Assembly (NCBI GenBank): GCA_904374485.1
Contig: CAJFFX010000019.1
Location: forward strand, 1 to 45,400
DNA from: Candidatus Pseudoscillospira falkowii
GTDB taxonomy: Bacteria > Bacillota > Clostridia > Oscillospirales > Oscillospiraceae
Direction: 5' to 3'
DNA length: 45,400 bases
Shown here: positions 21,348 to 29,323 of the stretch, piece after piece
How the letters are laid out: each line of letters starts with the position of its first letter
Position numbering within the stretch: the stretch's first letter is position 1
The notes under the pieces: generated by a model
Told to the model about the DNA's origin: nothing
The model's input: the letters and a program-made list of their open reading frames with translations, nothing else
Database searches by the model: none
Made by a program: the position numbers and the translations under genes

Positions 21348-22000
21348 TGGAAAAGGCTATGATCAAAGGCTATATTGCCAAGAGAGTTGCAAAAGAATTT
21401 AAGGATGGCGATTTCGTCAACCTGGGCATCGGCCTGCCCACCATGGTGCCTGCCTATCTGCCCCCCGATGTTCACGTGATCCTGGAAGCCGAGGTCGGCA
21501 TGGCCGGCCAGGGCGGCAAGCCCGAAGTCGCTGACCCCAACGTGGTCGACGCCGGCGGCCAGCCCGCCTCCATCGCTCCTGGCGGTGCGTTCATCGATTC
21601 CGCCACTTCCTTCGGCCTGATCCGCGGCGGCCACGTGAATGCCACCGTTCTGGGTGCTCTGCAGGTCGATGAAAAGGGCAACCTGGCCAACTGGATCATC
21701 CCCGGCAAGATGGTTCCCGGCATGGGCGGCGCTATGGACCTGTGCGCCGGCGCCAAGAACGTCATCGTCGCCATGGAGCACACCCAGAAGGGCAGCCCCA
21801 AGATCCTGAAGGAGTGCACTCTGCCCCTGACCACCAAGACCTGCGTCACCAAGATCATCACCGAGATGGGCGTGATCAACGTGACCGACAAGGGCCTGGA
21901 GCTGGTTGAGATCAACCCCGAGTTCACCGTCGAGCAGGTTCAGGCCGCCACCGAGGCGACCCTGATCGTCTCCCCCGATCTGAAGCCCATCGAGGACTGA
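21347..22000 (+). CDS. atoA: 3-oxoacid / acetoacetate-type CoA-transferase subunit B
   Basis: YIAKRVAKEFKDGDFVNLGIGLPTMVPAYLPPDVHVILEAEVGMAGQG; family I beta subunit; 1-nt overlap with atoD. Confidence 0.92.
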   Translation: MEKAMIKGYIAKRVAKEFKDGDFVNLGIGLPTMVPAYLPPDVHVILEAEVGMAGQGGKPEVADPNVVDAGGQPASIAPGGAFIDSATSFGLIRGGHVNATVLGALQVDEKGNLANWIIPGKMVPGMGGAMDLCAGAKNVIVAMEHTQKGSPKILKECTLPLTTKTCVTKIITEMGVINVTDKGLELVEINPEFTVEQVQAATEATLIVSPDLKPIED

Positions 22001-22034
22001 TTTTCGGCTGCTTAACGATACACAATAGCGCTTC

Positions 22035-22068
22035 AAATGCGAACCGGCACTGCCGGTTCGCATTTTTT
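22035..22068 (+). terminator. Terminator after atoA
   Basis: AAATGCGAACCGGCA / TGCCGGTTCGCATTT stem then TTT. Confidence 0.8.
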
Positions 22069-22131
22069 ATGCTGAAAATTGCCTTTCCGGGCATGATCGT
22101 CGCCTTCGGCCCATACAATGGGGCTGTCAGC

Positions 22132-23043
22132 ATGGGCGAAAGGGAGAGAGCGGTTATGAAAAGGTGGAAAAGGAAAAATGCGGCGCCGTCGCTGTTTGGC
22201 GCGCTGAAATGGGTGCTGCTGTGGATCGGGATCGCCCTGCTGTGCGGCGCGGCGATTACCTGTTTTTGGGACAGCGCCCGGGGTATGGAATTCTATGCGG
22301 GGTATCTGATCGAACTGAGCCTGAGCATGGATAACCTGTTCGTGTTCCTGTCGATTTTCACCGCCTTCGGCATCCCGGAGCACGCCCGGCACCGGGTACT
22401 GCACTGGGGCATTCTGGGGGCGGTGGTGCTGCGGCTGGCGTTCATCCTGGCCGGGGTGGCGGTGGTGGAGCGCTTTTCCTGGGCCCTTTATTTTTTCGGG
22501 GCGCTGCTGATCGTCAACGGCCTGCGCATGCTGGGCGGGAAGGAGACGGAGGGCGCCGCGGCCGACGGGGTGCTGATGCGCCTGATCCGCCGTGCCGTGC
22601 CGATGACGGACCGCTTTGCCGGGGACCGTTTTTTTGTCCGGGAGCGGCGGGGGAAACGGATGGCGCGGCGTGCTACGCCCCTTCTGGGCGTGCTGCTGCT
22701 GATCGAATGCTCCGATATCATTTTCGCCATCGATTCCGTCCCGGCGGTGTTCTCGGTGTCCACCCATCCGCTGATCGTCTACAGCTCCAATATCCTGGCG
22801 GTGCTGGGCTTGCGGCAGCTGTATTTCGTGCTGGAATACATGGCGGGGCAATTCCGCTATGTGCGCTGCGGCGCGGCGCTGATCCTGCTGTTCACCGGTG
22901 GGAAGATGCTGGCAGTCCTCTTCGGCGTCCACCTGTCCACAGCCCTTTCCATCGCCGTCATTGCCGTGGTGCTGCTGATGAGCGTCCTGCTCTCCCTGCT
23001 TTCCGCCCGTTTTTTCCGGCAGCCGGGGCGGCAGGGCGGCTGA
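22132..23043 (+). CDS. TerC/Alx family integral membrane protein
   Basis: YLIELSLSMDNLFVFLSIFTAFGIPEHARHRVLHWGILGAVVLR ... LLLIECSDIIFAIDSVPAVFSVSTHPLIVYSSNILAVLGLRQLYFVL; start could also be 22156. Confidence 0.9.
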   Translation: MGERERAVMKRWKRKNAAPSLFGALKWVLLWIGIALLCGAAITCFWDSARGMEFYAGYLIELSLSMDNLFVFLSIFTAFGIPEHARHRVLHWGILGAVVLRLAFILAGVAVVERFSWALYFFGALLIVNGLRMLGGKETEGAAADGVLMRLIRRAVPMTDRFAGDRFFVRERRGKRMARRATPLLGVLLLIECSDIIFAIDSVPAVFSVSTHPLIVYSSNILAVLGLRQLYFVLEYMAGQFRYVRCGAALILLFTGGKMLAVLFGVHLSTALSIAVIAVVLLMSVLLSLLSARFFRQPGRQGG

Positions 23044-23080
23044 TGGGGCGAAAGCACCGCGGGCGAAGCCCGCGTCCTCT

Positions 23081-23121
23081 TTATGCAGAAGCCGCTCGCT
23101 ATGCGAGCGGCTTCTGCATAA
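23081..23121. terminator. Perfect 19-bp-stem hairpin with TAT loop between convergent terC and MATE genes
   Basis: TTATGCAGAAGCCGCTCGC-TAT-GCGAGCGGCTTCTGCATAA. Confidence 0.7.
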
Positions 23122-23122
23122 T

Positions 23123-23156
23123 AAAAAGCGGCCCGGCAGGGGAGACCCTGCCGGGC
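23123..23156 (-). terminator. Terminator of the MATE gene
   Basis: GCCCGGCAGGG-GAGA-CCCTGCCGGGC with a T-tract on the minus strand. Confidence 0.6.
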
Positions 23157-23184
23157 GGATATCGTTTTCCGCGGGTGCGGAGGT

Positions 23185-24522
23185 TCAGCCGTAGGTGGTC
23201 CAGTGACCGCGGCGGTAGTAGAAGAAAAAGACCACGGAACTGAGGGACCAGGTCAGGGGATAGACCCAGTAAACCATTTGGATACTGTGGGTCAGGGGAA
23301 CGGTGACGGTGAGGAAGACCACGCGCACGGCGCACCAGAACACCATCATGACGATCATGGGCGCCATCGCCTTGCCCGCGCCGCGCAGCACGGCGGCGAC
23401 GGCGTGGGAATAAGCTAGAAGACAGTAGAACAGCGCTGCCGTCCGGGCTTTGCCGATGCCGAAGACCACCACCGCGGGCGTGGCGTCAAAGGCGGCGATG
23501 AACTGCGGCGCAAAGAGAAAGACCACCACGCCGATGGCCTCCGCCAGCAGCGCTGTTGCAAAGATGCCGAAGCGGGCGCCCTGGCGCGTCCGGTCTGTCC
23601 GGGCGGCGCCCAGATTCTGTCCCACAAAGGTGGTCAGGGCCAGCGTGAAGCTGTTGATGGGCAGGAAAGCGAAGCCCTCCACCTTGCTGTAGGCCCCGTA
23701 GCCCGCCATGGCCATTTCGCCGAAGGCGTTGACGTTGGACTGGACCACCACGTTGGAAAAAGCGATGATGGAATTCTGGGCCCCGGAGGGCAGGCCGATG
23801 CGGAGGATCTGGCGCAGGATGGCGGGATCGAAGCGGAGCTGGCGCAGATCCAAACGGTAGGCCTCCTTGGTGCGCATCAGCTGGACCATGCACAGCGCGG
23901 CGCTGAGGATCTGGGAGATCACCGTGGCCAGCGCCGCCCCGCCCACGCCGGTGCGCAGCCCCTCGATGAACCAGAGATCCAGCACCAGATTGACCGCTGA
24001 GGAGAGCATCAGGTAGTAGAGGGGGTGGCGGCCGTCGCCCACGGCCTGGAGGATGCCGACGAAAATATTGTACATCACGACGCCCACGGAACCGGCAAAA
24101 TAGATGCGCAGATACGCCACTGCCTCCGGGAGCACGCTTTCCGGCGTGTTCATCCACAACAGGATGTGGGGGGAGAGGAGCACGCCCACGGCGGTCATGA
24201 CCGCGCTGGCAGCCAGGCCGAAGGCCACGGTGGTGTGGACGGCGCGGCGGAGATCCTTTGTGTGGCCCGCGCCGAAAAAGCGAGCCGTGATCACGCCGGC
24301 GCCCGAGGACATGCCGCTGAGAAAGCCGATGAGCATGAAGATCAGGCTGCCCGAGGAGCTGACCGCCGCCAGGGCGGTGCTCCCCAGAAAATTGCCGACG
24401 ATCAGGGAGTCGATGGTGTTGTAAAGCTGCTGAAACAGGTTGCCCAGCAGCAGCGGCAGGGCAAAGAGGGTGATCCGTTTCCAGATCGCGCCCTCGGTCA
24501 TAGGCTGTATGGTTTTCGTCAT
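23185..24522 (-). CDS. MATE family efflux transporter
   Basis: 445 aa; PLLLGNLFQQLYNTIDSLIVGNFLGSTALAAVSSSGSLIFM, IGLPSGAQNSIIAFSNVVVQSNVNAFG, TFVGQNLGA. Confidence 0.92.
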   Translation of the reverse strand: MTKTIQPMTEGAIWKRITLFALPLLLGNLFQQLYNTIDSLIVGNFLGSTALAAVSSSGSLIFMLIGFLSGMSSGAGVITARFFGAGHTKDLRRAVHTTVAFGLAASAVMTAVGVLLSPHILLWMNTPESVLPEAVAYLRIYFAGSVGVVMYNIFVGILQAVGDGRHPLYYLMLSSAVNLVLDLWFIEGLRTGVGGAALATVISQILSAALCMVQLMRTKEAYRLDLRQLRFDPAILRQILRIGLPSGAQNSIIAFSNVVVQSNVNAFGEMAMAGYGAYSKVEGFAFLPINSFTLALTTFVGQNLGAARTDRTRQGARFGIFATALLAEAIGVVVFLFAPQFIAAFDATPAVVVFGIGKARTAALFYCLLAYSHAVAAVLRGAGKAMAPMIVMMVFWCAVRVVFLTVTVPLTHSIQMVYWVYPLTWSLSSVVFFFYYRRGHWTTYG

Positions 24523-24610
24523 CTGCGGTCACCTCGGGAAAGCTGCGCAGCGGAGCGCCGTGCTCCCGTGGGGCGCGGTGGACGCTGTGGAGAAAAGTGC
24601 CTTTGCGGGC

Positions 24611-24642
24611 AAAAAGAGCACGGCCGGAGCCGTGCCACTTTT
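24611..24642. terminator. Hairpin terminator between MATE and the hypothetical gene
   Basis: GCACGGC-CGGA-GCCGTGC flanked by A and T tracts. Confidence 0.55.
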
Positions 24643-24671
24643 TATGGGATCTGCGGTGCGCGGGGTGGGAC

Positions 24672-25058
24672 TCAGAGGTCCACCTGGACGCCTGCGCCCG
24701 GACTGTCTGCCTGCGCCAGCAGGGCCTGCCAGAGGTCGTCGCCCAGTTCTGTGCGGAAGAAATCCTGGGGGTATGTGCCCATGCGGCGGGGGTAGAGGGT
24801 GACGGTCTCGCCGATTTCGGCGATGAGGGAGCTCTCCGCTTCCTCGCGGCGGGCTGCCTCCTCAGCGGACACTGTTTCGGAGATGTCGTCGTCATAGTTC
24901 ATGGCGTCCGGGAAACCGGCCCGGGCTTCCTCGATAAAGCTGTCGCCGTCCAGAGCGGCCAGCTCCGGAGAGGTGATGTAGTTGCGGCAGGAACCATCCT
25001 CAAAGACAACTGCCACCATATCTTCCTGTTCGTTCTGATAGAGCTTGACTGTGCGCAT
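24672..25058 (-). CDS. Hypothetical acidic protein
   Basis: ATG at 25058 (MRTVKLYQNEQEDMVAVVFEDGSCRNYITSPELAALDGDSFIEEARAGFPDAMNYDDD...) with upstream RBS-like AGGAGG (plus strand CCTCCT); no family recognised. Confidence 0.65.
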   Translation of the reverse strand: MRTVKLYQNEQEDMVAVVFEDGSCRNYITSPELAALDGDSFIEEARAGFPDAMNYDDDISETVSAEEAARREEAESSLIAEIGETVTLYPRRMGTYPQDFFRTELGDDLWQALLAQADSPGAGVQVDL

Positions 25059-25228
25059 GCTTGTCTGCCTCCTGTGTTCCGACTGCCGTGGCCGGCGTTT
25101 GAAGTTTTTATAAGGAAAAGCGGGGGGATCTTCTGTGGAGTATTGTAGCACAAGCAGGAAGGGATAGCAATAAGAAAGCGGGACGGCGCGTCTGCGTCGT
25201 ATGAGGTTTGGGGGGCAATTCACTTACT

Positions 25229-25290
25229 CCGAGCATCTGAATCATCGGAGGGTGGAGCCGCCTCCTGGTCGGCGGAACCCAAAAAGAAAG
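25229..25290. repeat. Repeat element copy A (direct repeat of copy B)
   Basis: CCGAGC...GGAGCCGCC...GGCGG.AACCCAAAAAGAAAG aligns by eye to 26825-26887 with one 1-nt gap and the terminal 15 bp (AACCCAAAAAGAAAG) identical. Confidence 0.7.
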
Positions 25291-25323
25291 GACTTCCGAT
25301 CGGAAGTCCTTTCTTTTTGGGTT
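25276..25323. repeat. Perfect 48-bp palindrome
   Basis: AACCCAAAAAGAAAGGACTTCCGA|TCGGAAGTCCTTTCTTTTTGGGTT, 24-bp arms and no spacer. Confidence 0.95.
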
Positions 25324-25435
25324 GGGGCGTCAGCAATGGATATCGCTGGTTTCGCTGTTACACTATATCATACTTTGACGCGGTTAGACTAACTTATTGA
25401 GACTGACACGGGTAATCGGCGCTGCACCAGTTTTC

Positions 25436-25975
25436 TTAATTATGGGCAGCCTTTCTTTTCCTTGGTGCAAAAAGGGGTTCCATATCCACCTGTTCCAACT
25501 GCAATAGCTTTATTTTCTTCTCAATCCCACCGGCATAACCTGTCAGACTGCCATTTGCTCCCACGACACGGTGGCAAGGCACAATGATGGAGATTTCATT
25601 GTGGCCTACCGCGCCGCCTACGGCCTGTGCTGACATACGCGGCAATCCTTTCTTAGCCGCGATCTGCTTTGCAATTTCACTGTATGTCATCGTCTGACCA
25701 TATGGAATGGTACAAAGGATTTCCCATACCTCATTTTGAAAGTCTGTGCCTGTGAAATGAAGCGGTACAGTAAAGTCCGGTTCTTTCCCCGAAAAGTAAA
25801 TCGTAAGCCACTGTTTTACTTTTTCGAAAATGGGAATTTCTTTTTCCTCATGTTCCTTGTCCAGATAGAGAGCAAAATACTTTTGCCCCTCAAACCATAA
25901 GCCTGTTAAGCCAATCTCATCTGCGGCTAAAAGAATGTTGCCGATAGGGGAACGATAATGGCTGGTATACTGCAT
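25436..25975 (-). CDS. ogt: Methylated-DNA--[protein]-cysteine S-methyltransferase
   Basis: 179 aa; TDFQNEVWEILCTIPYGQTMTYSEIA, active site IIVPCHRVVGANGSLTGYAGG. Confidence 0.95.
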   Translation of the reverse strand: MQYTSHYRSPIGNILLAADEIGLTGLWFEGQKYFALYLDKEHEEKEIPIFEKVKQWLTIYFSGKEPDFTVPLHFTGTDFQNEVWEILCTIPYGQTMTYSEIAKQIAAKKGLPRMSAQAVGGAVGHNEISIIVPCHRVVGANGSLTGYAGGIEKKIKLLQLEQVDMEPLFAPRKRKAAHN

Positions 25976-25977
25976 TC

Positions 25978-26631
25978 TTACTTCCTCCTGTTCTTTTTCG
26001 GCGCATAGTCTTTCATTTCAGGGATTGTCCCGCCTGCCACAGCCCAGAGATACAAGCTTGCTGCGCTGCAATAAGGGCTGAACCGCCGCCTGTATTTTTC
26101 AAATAGCTTTCGGTCTATTTTCCTGTGGTGGTAAACCATACGAAGCCCGCGCTGGATTGCCAGATCGTCAAAGCTGAATATGTTAGGCCGCTGCAAGCAG
26201 AACAGCAAAATCATTTCCGCTGTCCATACGCCGATCCCTTTCAAAGAAGCCAGTGCCTGTATTGCTTCGTCGTCCGGCAACCGGGAAATTTCCTGCAAAG
26301 CAAATTCCCCGGTTTTCACTTTTTCAGCGAAATCTTTGATGTATTCAGCTTTTCGGAATGTTATTCCCGAAGACTGCAGCGTGTCTATATCGGCTGCCGA
26401 AAGGCTCTCTGCAGTCACTTCTCCAAACTGTGCTTTCATTCTTGCCCAAATCGTTGCCTGTGCCTTTGTTGATATTTGCTGGCCGATGATGTGATGCACC
26501 ACGGAAGAAAACAGGTCGGGATCTACCTCGCGGTCAACGTGGCCAACCTTATCGATAACAGCAGCTAAGATCTTGTCCCTGCCTTTCAAATATTCCACTT
26601 CAGTTTTTCCATAAGGGAAGTACAATCGCAC
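25978..26631 (-). CDS. DNA-3-methyladenine glycosylase II family (AlkA-like, HhH-GPD)
   Basis: 217 aa; HHIIGQQISTKAQATIWARM, HhH motif LASLKGIGVWTAEMILLF, catalytic region FSFDDLAIQRGLRMVYH. Confidence 0.92.
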   Translation of the reverse strand: MRLYFPYGKTEVEYLKGRDKILAAVIDKVGHVDREVDPDLFSSVVHHIIGQQISTKAQATIWARMKAQFGEVTAESLSAADIDTLQSSGITFRKAEYIKDFAEKVKTGEFALQEISRLPDDEAIQALASLKGIGVWTAEMILLFCLQRPNIFSFDDLAIQRGLRMVYHHRKIDRKLFEKYRRRFSPYCSAASLYLWAVAGGTIPEMKDYAPKKNRRK

Positions 26632-26824
26632 CCCTCCGCTCTGTCACGCCTGTTGCGTTTATACGCTATGATGTCTTCTTGTTTTCCAACATTTTTCTCT
26701 GTACAGTTTATGATAGTTTATTGTACTGTACTGGCTCCTTGTGTGTCAAGCCGCGCCGCTTTTGCGGCGTACAAGCGTTTTGGCCGTAGGCCAAAACCTT
26801 GGCGCAGGGGCGGCTTTGCCGACC

Positions 26825-26887
26825 CCGAGCGTTCGGATACCGAAGGGGGGGAGCCGCCCTTTTGGGCGGCGAAACCCAAAAAGAAAG
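26825..26887. repeat. Repeat element copy B (same orientation as copy A)
   Basis: CCGAGCGTTCGGATACCGAAGGGGGGGAGCCGCCCTTTTGGGCGGCGAAACCCAAAAAGAAAG; contains hairpins TTCGG-TAT-CCGAA and GCCGCCC-TTTT-GGGCGGC. Confidence 0.7.
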
Positions 26888-26966
26888 ACAGGTGGGACTT
26901 GAACCCACACGTTGTTGCCAACAACGGATTTTGAGTCCGTCGCGTCTGCCATTCCACCACACCGGC
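26885..26966 (-). tRNA. tRNA-Leu(CAA)-like gene with non-pairing 3' acceptor strand (probable tRNA pseudogene)
   Basis: Minus strand GCCGGTG TG GTGGAATGGCAGACGC G ACGGACTCAAAATCCGT TGTTGGCAACAAC GT GTGGGTTCAAGTCCCAC CTGTCTT: intact D, anticodon, variable and T arms, but 5' GCCGGTG cannot pair with 3' CTGTCTT. Confidence 0.8.
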
Positions 26967-27168
26967 GTGCAGAAAAAGCGTACTTATTATAGCCCGAAGT
27001 CCTGCAAAAAGCAAGCCTTTTCTTCAAAAAGACAAAAATGGGCGGAAGGTCCGCTCTGCTGCGAAAAACGACTACACAAAGGAAAGAAAATGTGGTACAA
27101 TGCTAAATTAGAATCGTATGCTATAATGTTTTGCGGCGGGAACGGCGCATCTGCGAGGAGGTCAAACG

Positions 27169-28563
27169 GTGAAGCTGCGGTGCTTTCTGAAAAAGTGGTA
27201 TGTGCTCGGCGCGGCGCTCAGCCTGGCGCTGGCTCTGTCCGGCTGCATGTTTGCGGTGTCGCCGGACGATCTGTTCGCCCTGCCGAAGCTGCCGGAGGAG
27301 TACGTGGATCTGGAAACGGAGATCGACGGGCTGCTCAAGAGCGGCTATGAGTACGCCGCGCCCACCGAGGGCGAAAATATCCAGATGGTGCAGATGGTGG
27401 ACCTGGACGGTGACGGTACCGACGAGGCGCTGGCTTTCCTGCGCAGGACGGGGGACATCAAGCCCCTGCGCATCGTGATCTTCCAGCAGAGCGAGGAGGG
27501 CTACCACATCGCGGCGGAGATCCAGGAGAGCGGCACATCCATCGAGCGGGTGGAATACCAGGACCTGAACGGCGACGGCAGCCAGGAACTGATCGTCAGC
27601 TGGAGCATCGTCTCCGCCGACGGCGGGAAAAACGGCGCGATAGACGAAACTGCCGGCGAGCGCGCCCTGAGCAGCGTGGTGACGGTGTACAGCCTGGACC
27701 GCTATAACGAGCGGAAGATCCTGGATACCTCTGCCAATTACTATACCATCACCGACCTTGACAAGGACGGCGCGCCGGAACTGATCCTGATCAGCGGCGG
27801 CCCTTCGGGCACCTGCAACGCCATGGCCTACCAGTGGAACGCCGGCGCTATGGAACTGGTCAGCGCCGTCAAGCTGTCCGTGCTGCCGGCCGCGCTGGAC
27901 GAGGTGCGCGTGGGCGGCCTGAGCGATGGACAGCAAGCCCTGTTCGTCACCGGCCGGGTCAACGATCAGAACTTGATGACCGACATCCTGGTGTGGCGGG
28001 ACCGGGTGCTGGTCAACTGCACCATGGACGAGCAGACCGGCATGAGCCGCCTGGTTTACCGCGACGCTTCCGTCCGGGCCCGGGATATCAACAAGGACGG
28101 CGCGCTGGAGCTGCCCATCGCCTATGAGCTGCCAAAGCTCTCGTCGGAGGACCCGTCCTACTGGGGCATCAACTGGACCTCCTTCGCCGACGACGGCGAG
28201 GGACAAGTCGTGGAAACGACGTATCACAATCTCTCGGACGGCTGGTATCTCGTGCTGCCGGAAAGCTGGAAAGACACCATTATGATCACGGACGTGGCCC
28301 TTTCCGTGGGCGAGCGGGCCGTCACCTTCGGCGTTTACCAGGGGGACGCGGCGCCCCTGGAGATCCTGACGATCTATACGGAGACCGGCGACAGCCGCGA
28401 ATACAAGGCCACCAAGGGCGAGCGCTTTGTTCTGGCCCGGCAAGCCACCACCGTATACGCCGCGGAATTCCTCCCCGGCAGTGCCGACTGGGAGGGGGCT
28501 ATGAGCGAAGACGCCCTGCGGGAAGCCTTCCATATGGTCCAGGCCGAGTGGTATTTGAAATGA
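27169..28563 (+). CDS. Lipoprotein with Asp-rich FG-GAP/VCBS-like repeats
   Basis: GTG start with RBS GAGGAGG; lipobox LALSGCMF; four D-x-D/N-x-D-G motifs (DLDGDGTDE, DLNGDGSQE, DLDKDGAPE, DINKDGALE). Confidence 0.75.
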   Translation: MKLRCFLKKWYVLGAALSLALALSGCMFAVSPDDLFALPKLPEEYVDLETEIDGLLKSGYEYAAPTEGENIQMVQMVDLDGDGTDEALAFLRRTGDIKPLRIVIFQQSEEGYHIAAEIQESGTSIERVEYQDLNGDGSQELIVSWSIVSADGGKNGAIDETAGERALSSVVTVYSLDRYNERKILDTSANYYTITDLDKDGAPELILISGGPSGTCNAMAYQWNAGAMELVSAVKLSVLPAALDEVRVGGLSDGQQALFVTGRVNDQNLMTDILVWRDRVLVNCTMDEQTGMSRLVYRDASVRARDINKDGALELPIAYELPKLSSEDPSYWGINWTSFADDGEGQVVETTYHNLSDGWYLVLPESWKDTIMITDVALSVGERAVTFGVYQGDAAPLEILTIYTETGDSREYKATKGERFVLARQATTVYAAEFLPGSADWEGAMSEDALREAFHMVQAEWYLK

Positions 28564-28597
28564 CCTATGACAACGATAAGGAAGGATGGATCCAGAG

Positions 28598-29287
28598 ATG
28601 AAAAAGGTACTGGTGCTCGAGGATGAAGCCAGCATCCGCAGCTTTGTGGTGATCAATCTCAAGCGCGGGGGCTACGACGTGATCGAAGCCGAGAGCGGCG
28701 AAGAGGCTCTGCAGCTGCTGGGCGAAAATCCGGACGTCAAAGTGGCCCTGCTGGACGTGATGCTGCCCGGCATTGACGGGTTCGAGGTCTGCCGCCGGAT
28801 CCGCGCCACCAACACGAAGATCGGTATCATCATGCTCACGGCCCGCGCCCAGGAGATGGACAAGGTGACCGGTCTGATGACCGGCGCCGACGACTATGTG
28901 ACCAAGCCCTTTTCCCCCGCGGAACTGACGGCCCGGGTGGACGCCCTGTTCCGCCGCGCCGGCGGCGACGTGACGGAGGTGCAGGAGGGCGAGATCCGGC
29001 AGGACCCCTTCCTGCTGAACACCCGCAACCGCACCCTGGAGAAAAACGGCCAGCGCATCAAGCTGACCCAGGTGGAATACACCATTATGAAAATGTTTAT
29101 GGAAAACCCGGGCAAGGCCCTGTCGCGGGAAGAGATCCTGGATATGGTCTGGGGCCACGATTATTTCGGCGAAGTGAAGATCGTGGATGTGAATATCCGC
29201 CGGCTGCGCCTGAAGATCGAGGACAATCCCCAGAACCCTGCGTACATCACCACCGTTTGGGGCTACGGGTACAAGTGGGGCTTTTGA
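28598..29287 (+). CDS. OmpR/PhoB-family response regulator
   Basis: MKKVLVLEDEASIRSFVVINLKRGGYDV, LLDVMLPGIDGFEVCRRIR, winged helix ending VWGYGYKWGF. Confidence 0.95.
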   Translation: MKKVLVLEDEASIRSFVVINLKRGGYDVIEAESGEEALQLLGENPDVKVALLDVMLPGIDGFEVCRRIRATNTKIGIIMLTARAQEMDKVTGLMTGADDYVTKPFSPAELTARVDALFRRAGGDVTEVQEGEIRQDPFLLNTRNRTLEKNGQRIKLTQVEYTIMKMFMENPGKALSREEILDMVWGHDYFGEVKIVDVNIRRLRLKIEDNPQNPAYITTVWGYGYKWGF

Positions 29288-29323
29288 TGCCCCGGCGGAG
29301 CAAGGGAAAGGAGGCGCACAGTC

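Noticed and set aside
22001-22131. Possible yybP-ykoY (Mn) riboswitch upstream of the TerC-family gene
   Set aside because: The region is short and mostly the atoA terminator; no conserved riboswitch core was seen.
26708-27027. Small minus-strand ORFs (e.g. GGMADATDSKSVVGNNVWVQVPP...)
   Set aside because: They are translations of the tRNA-Leu and repeat B, not proteins.
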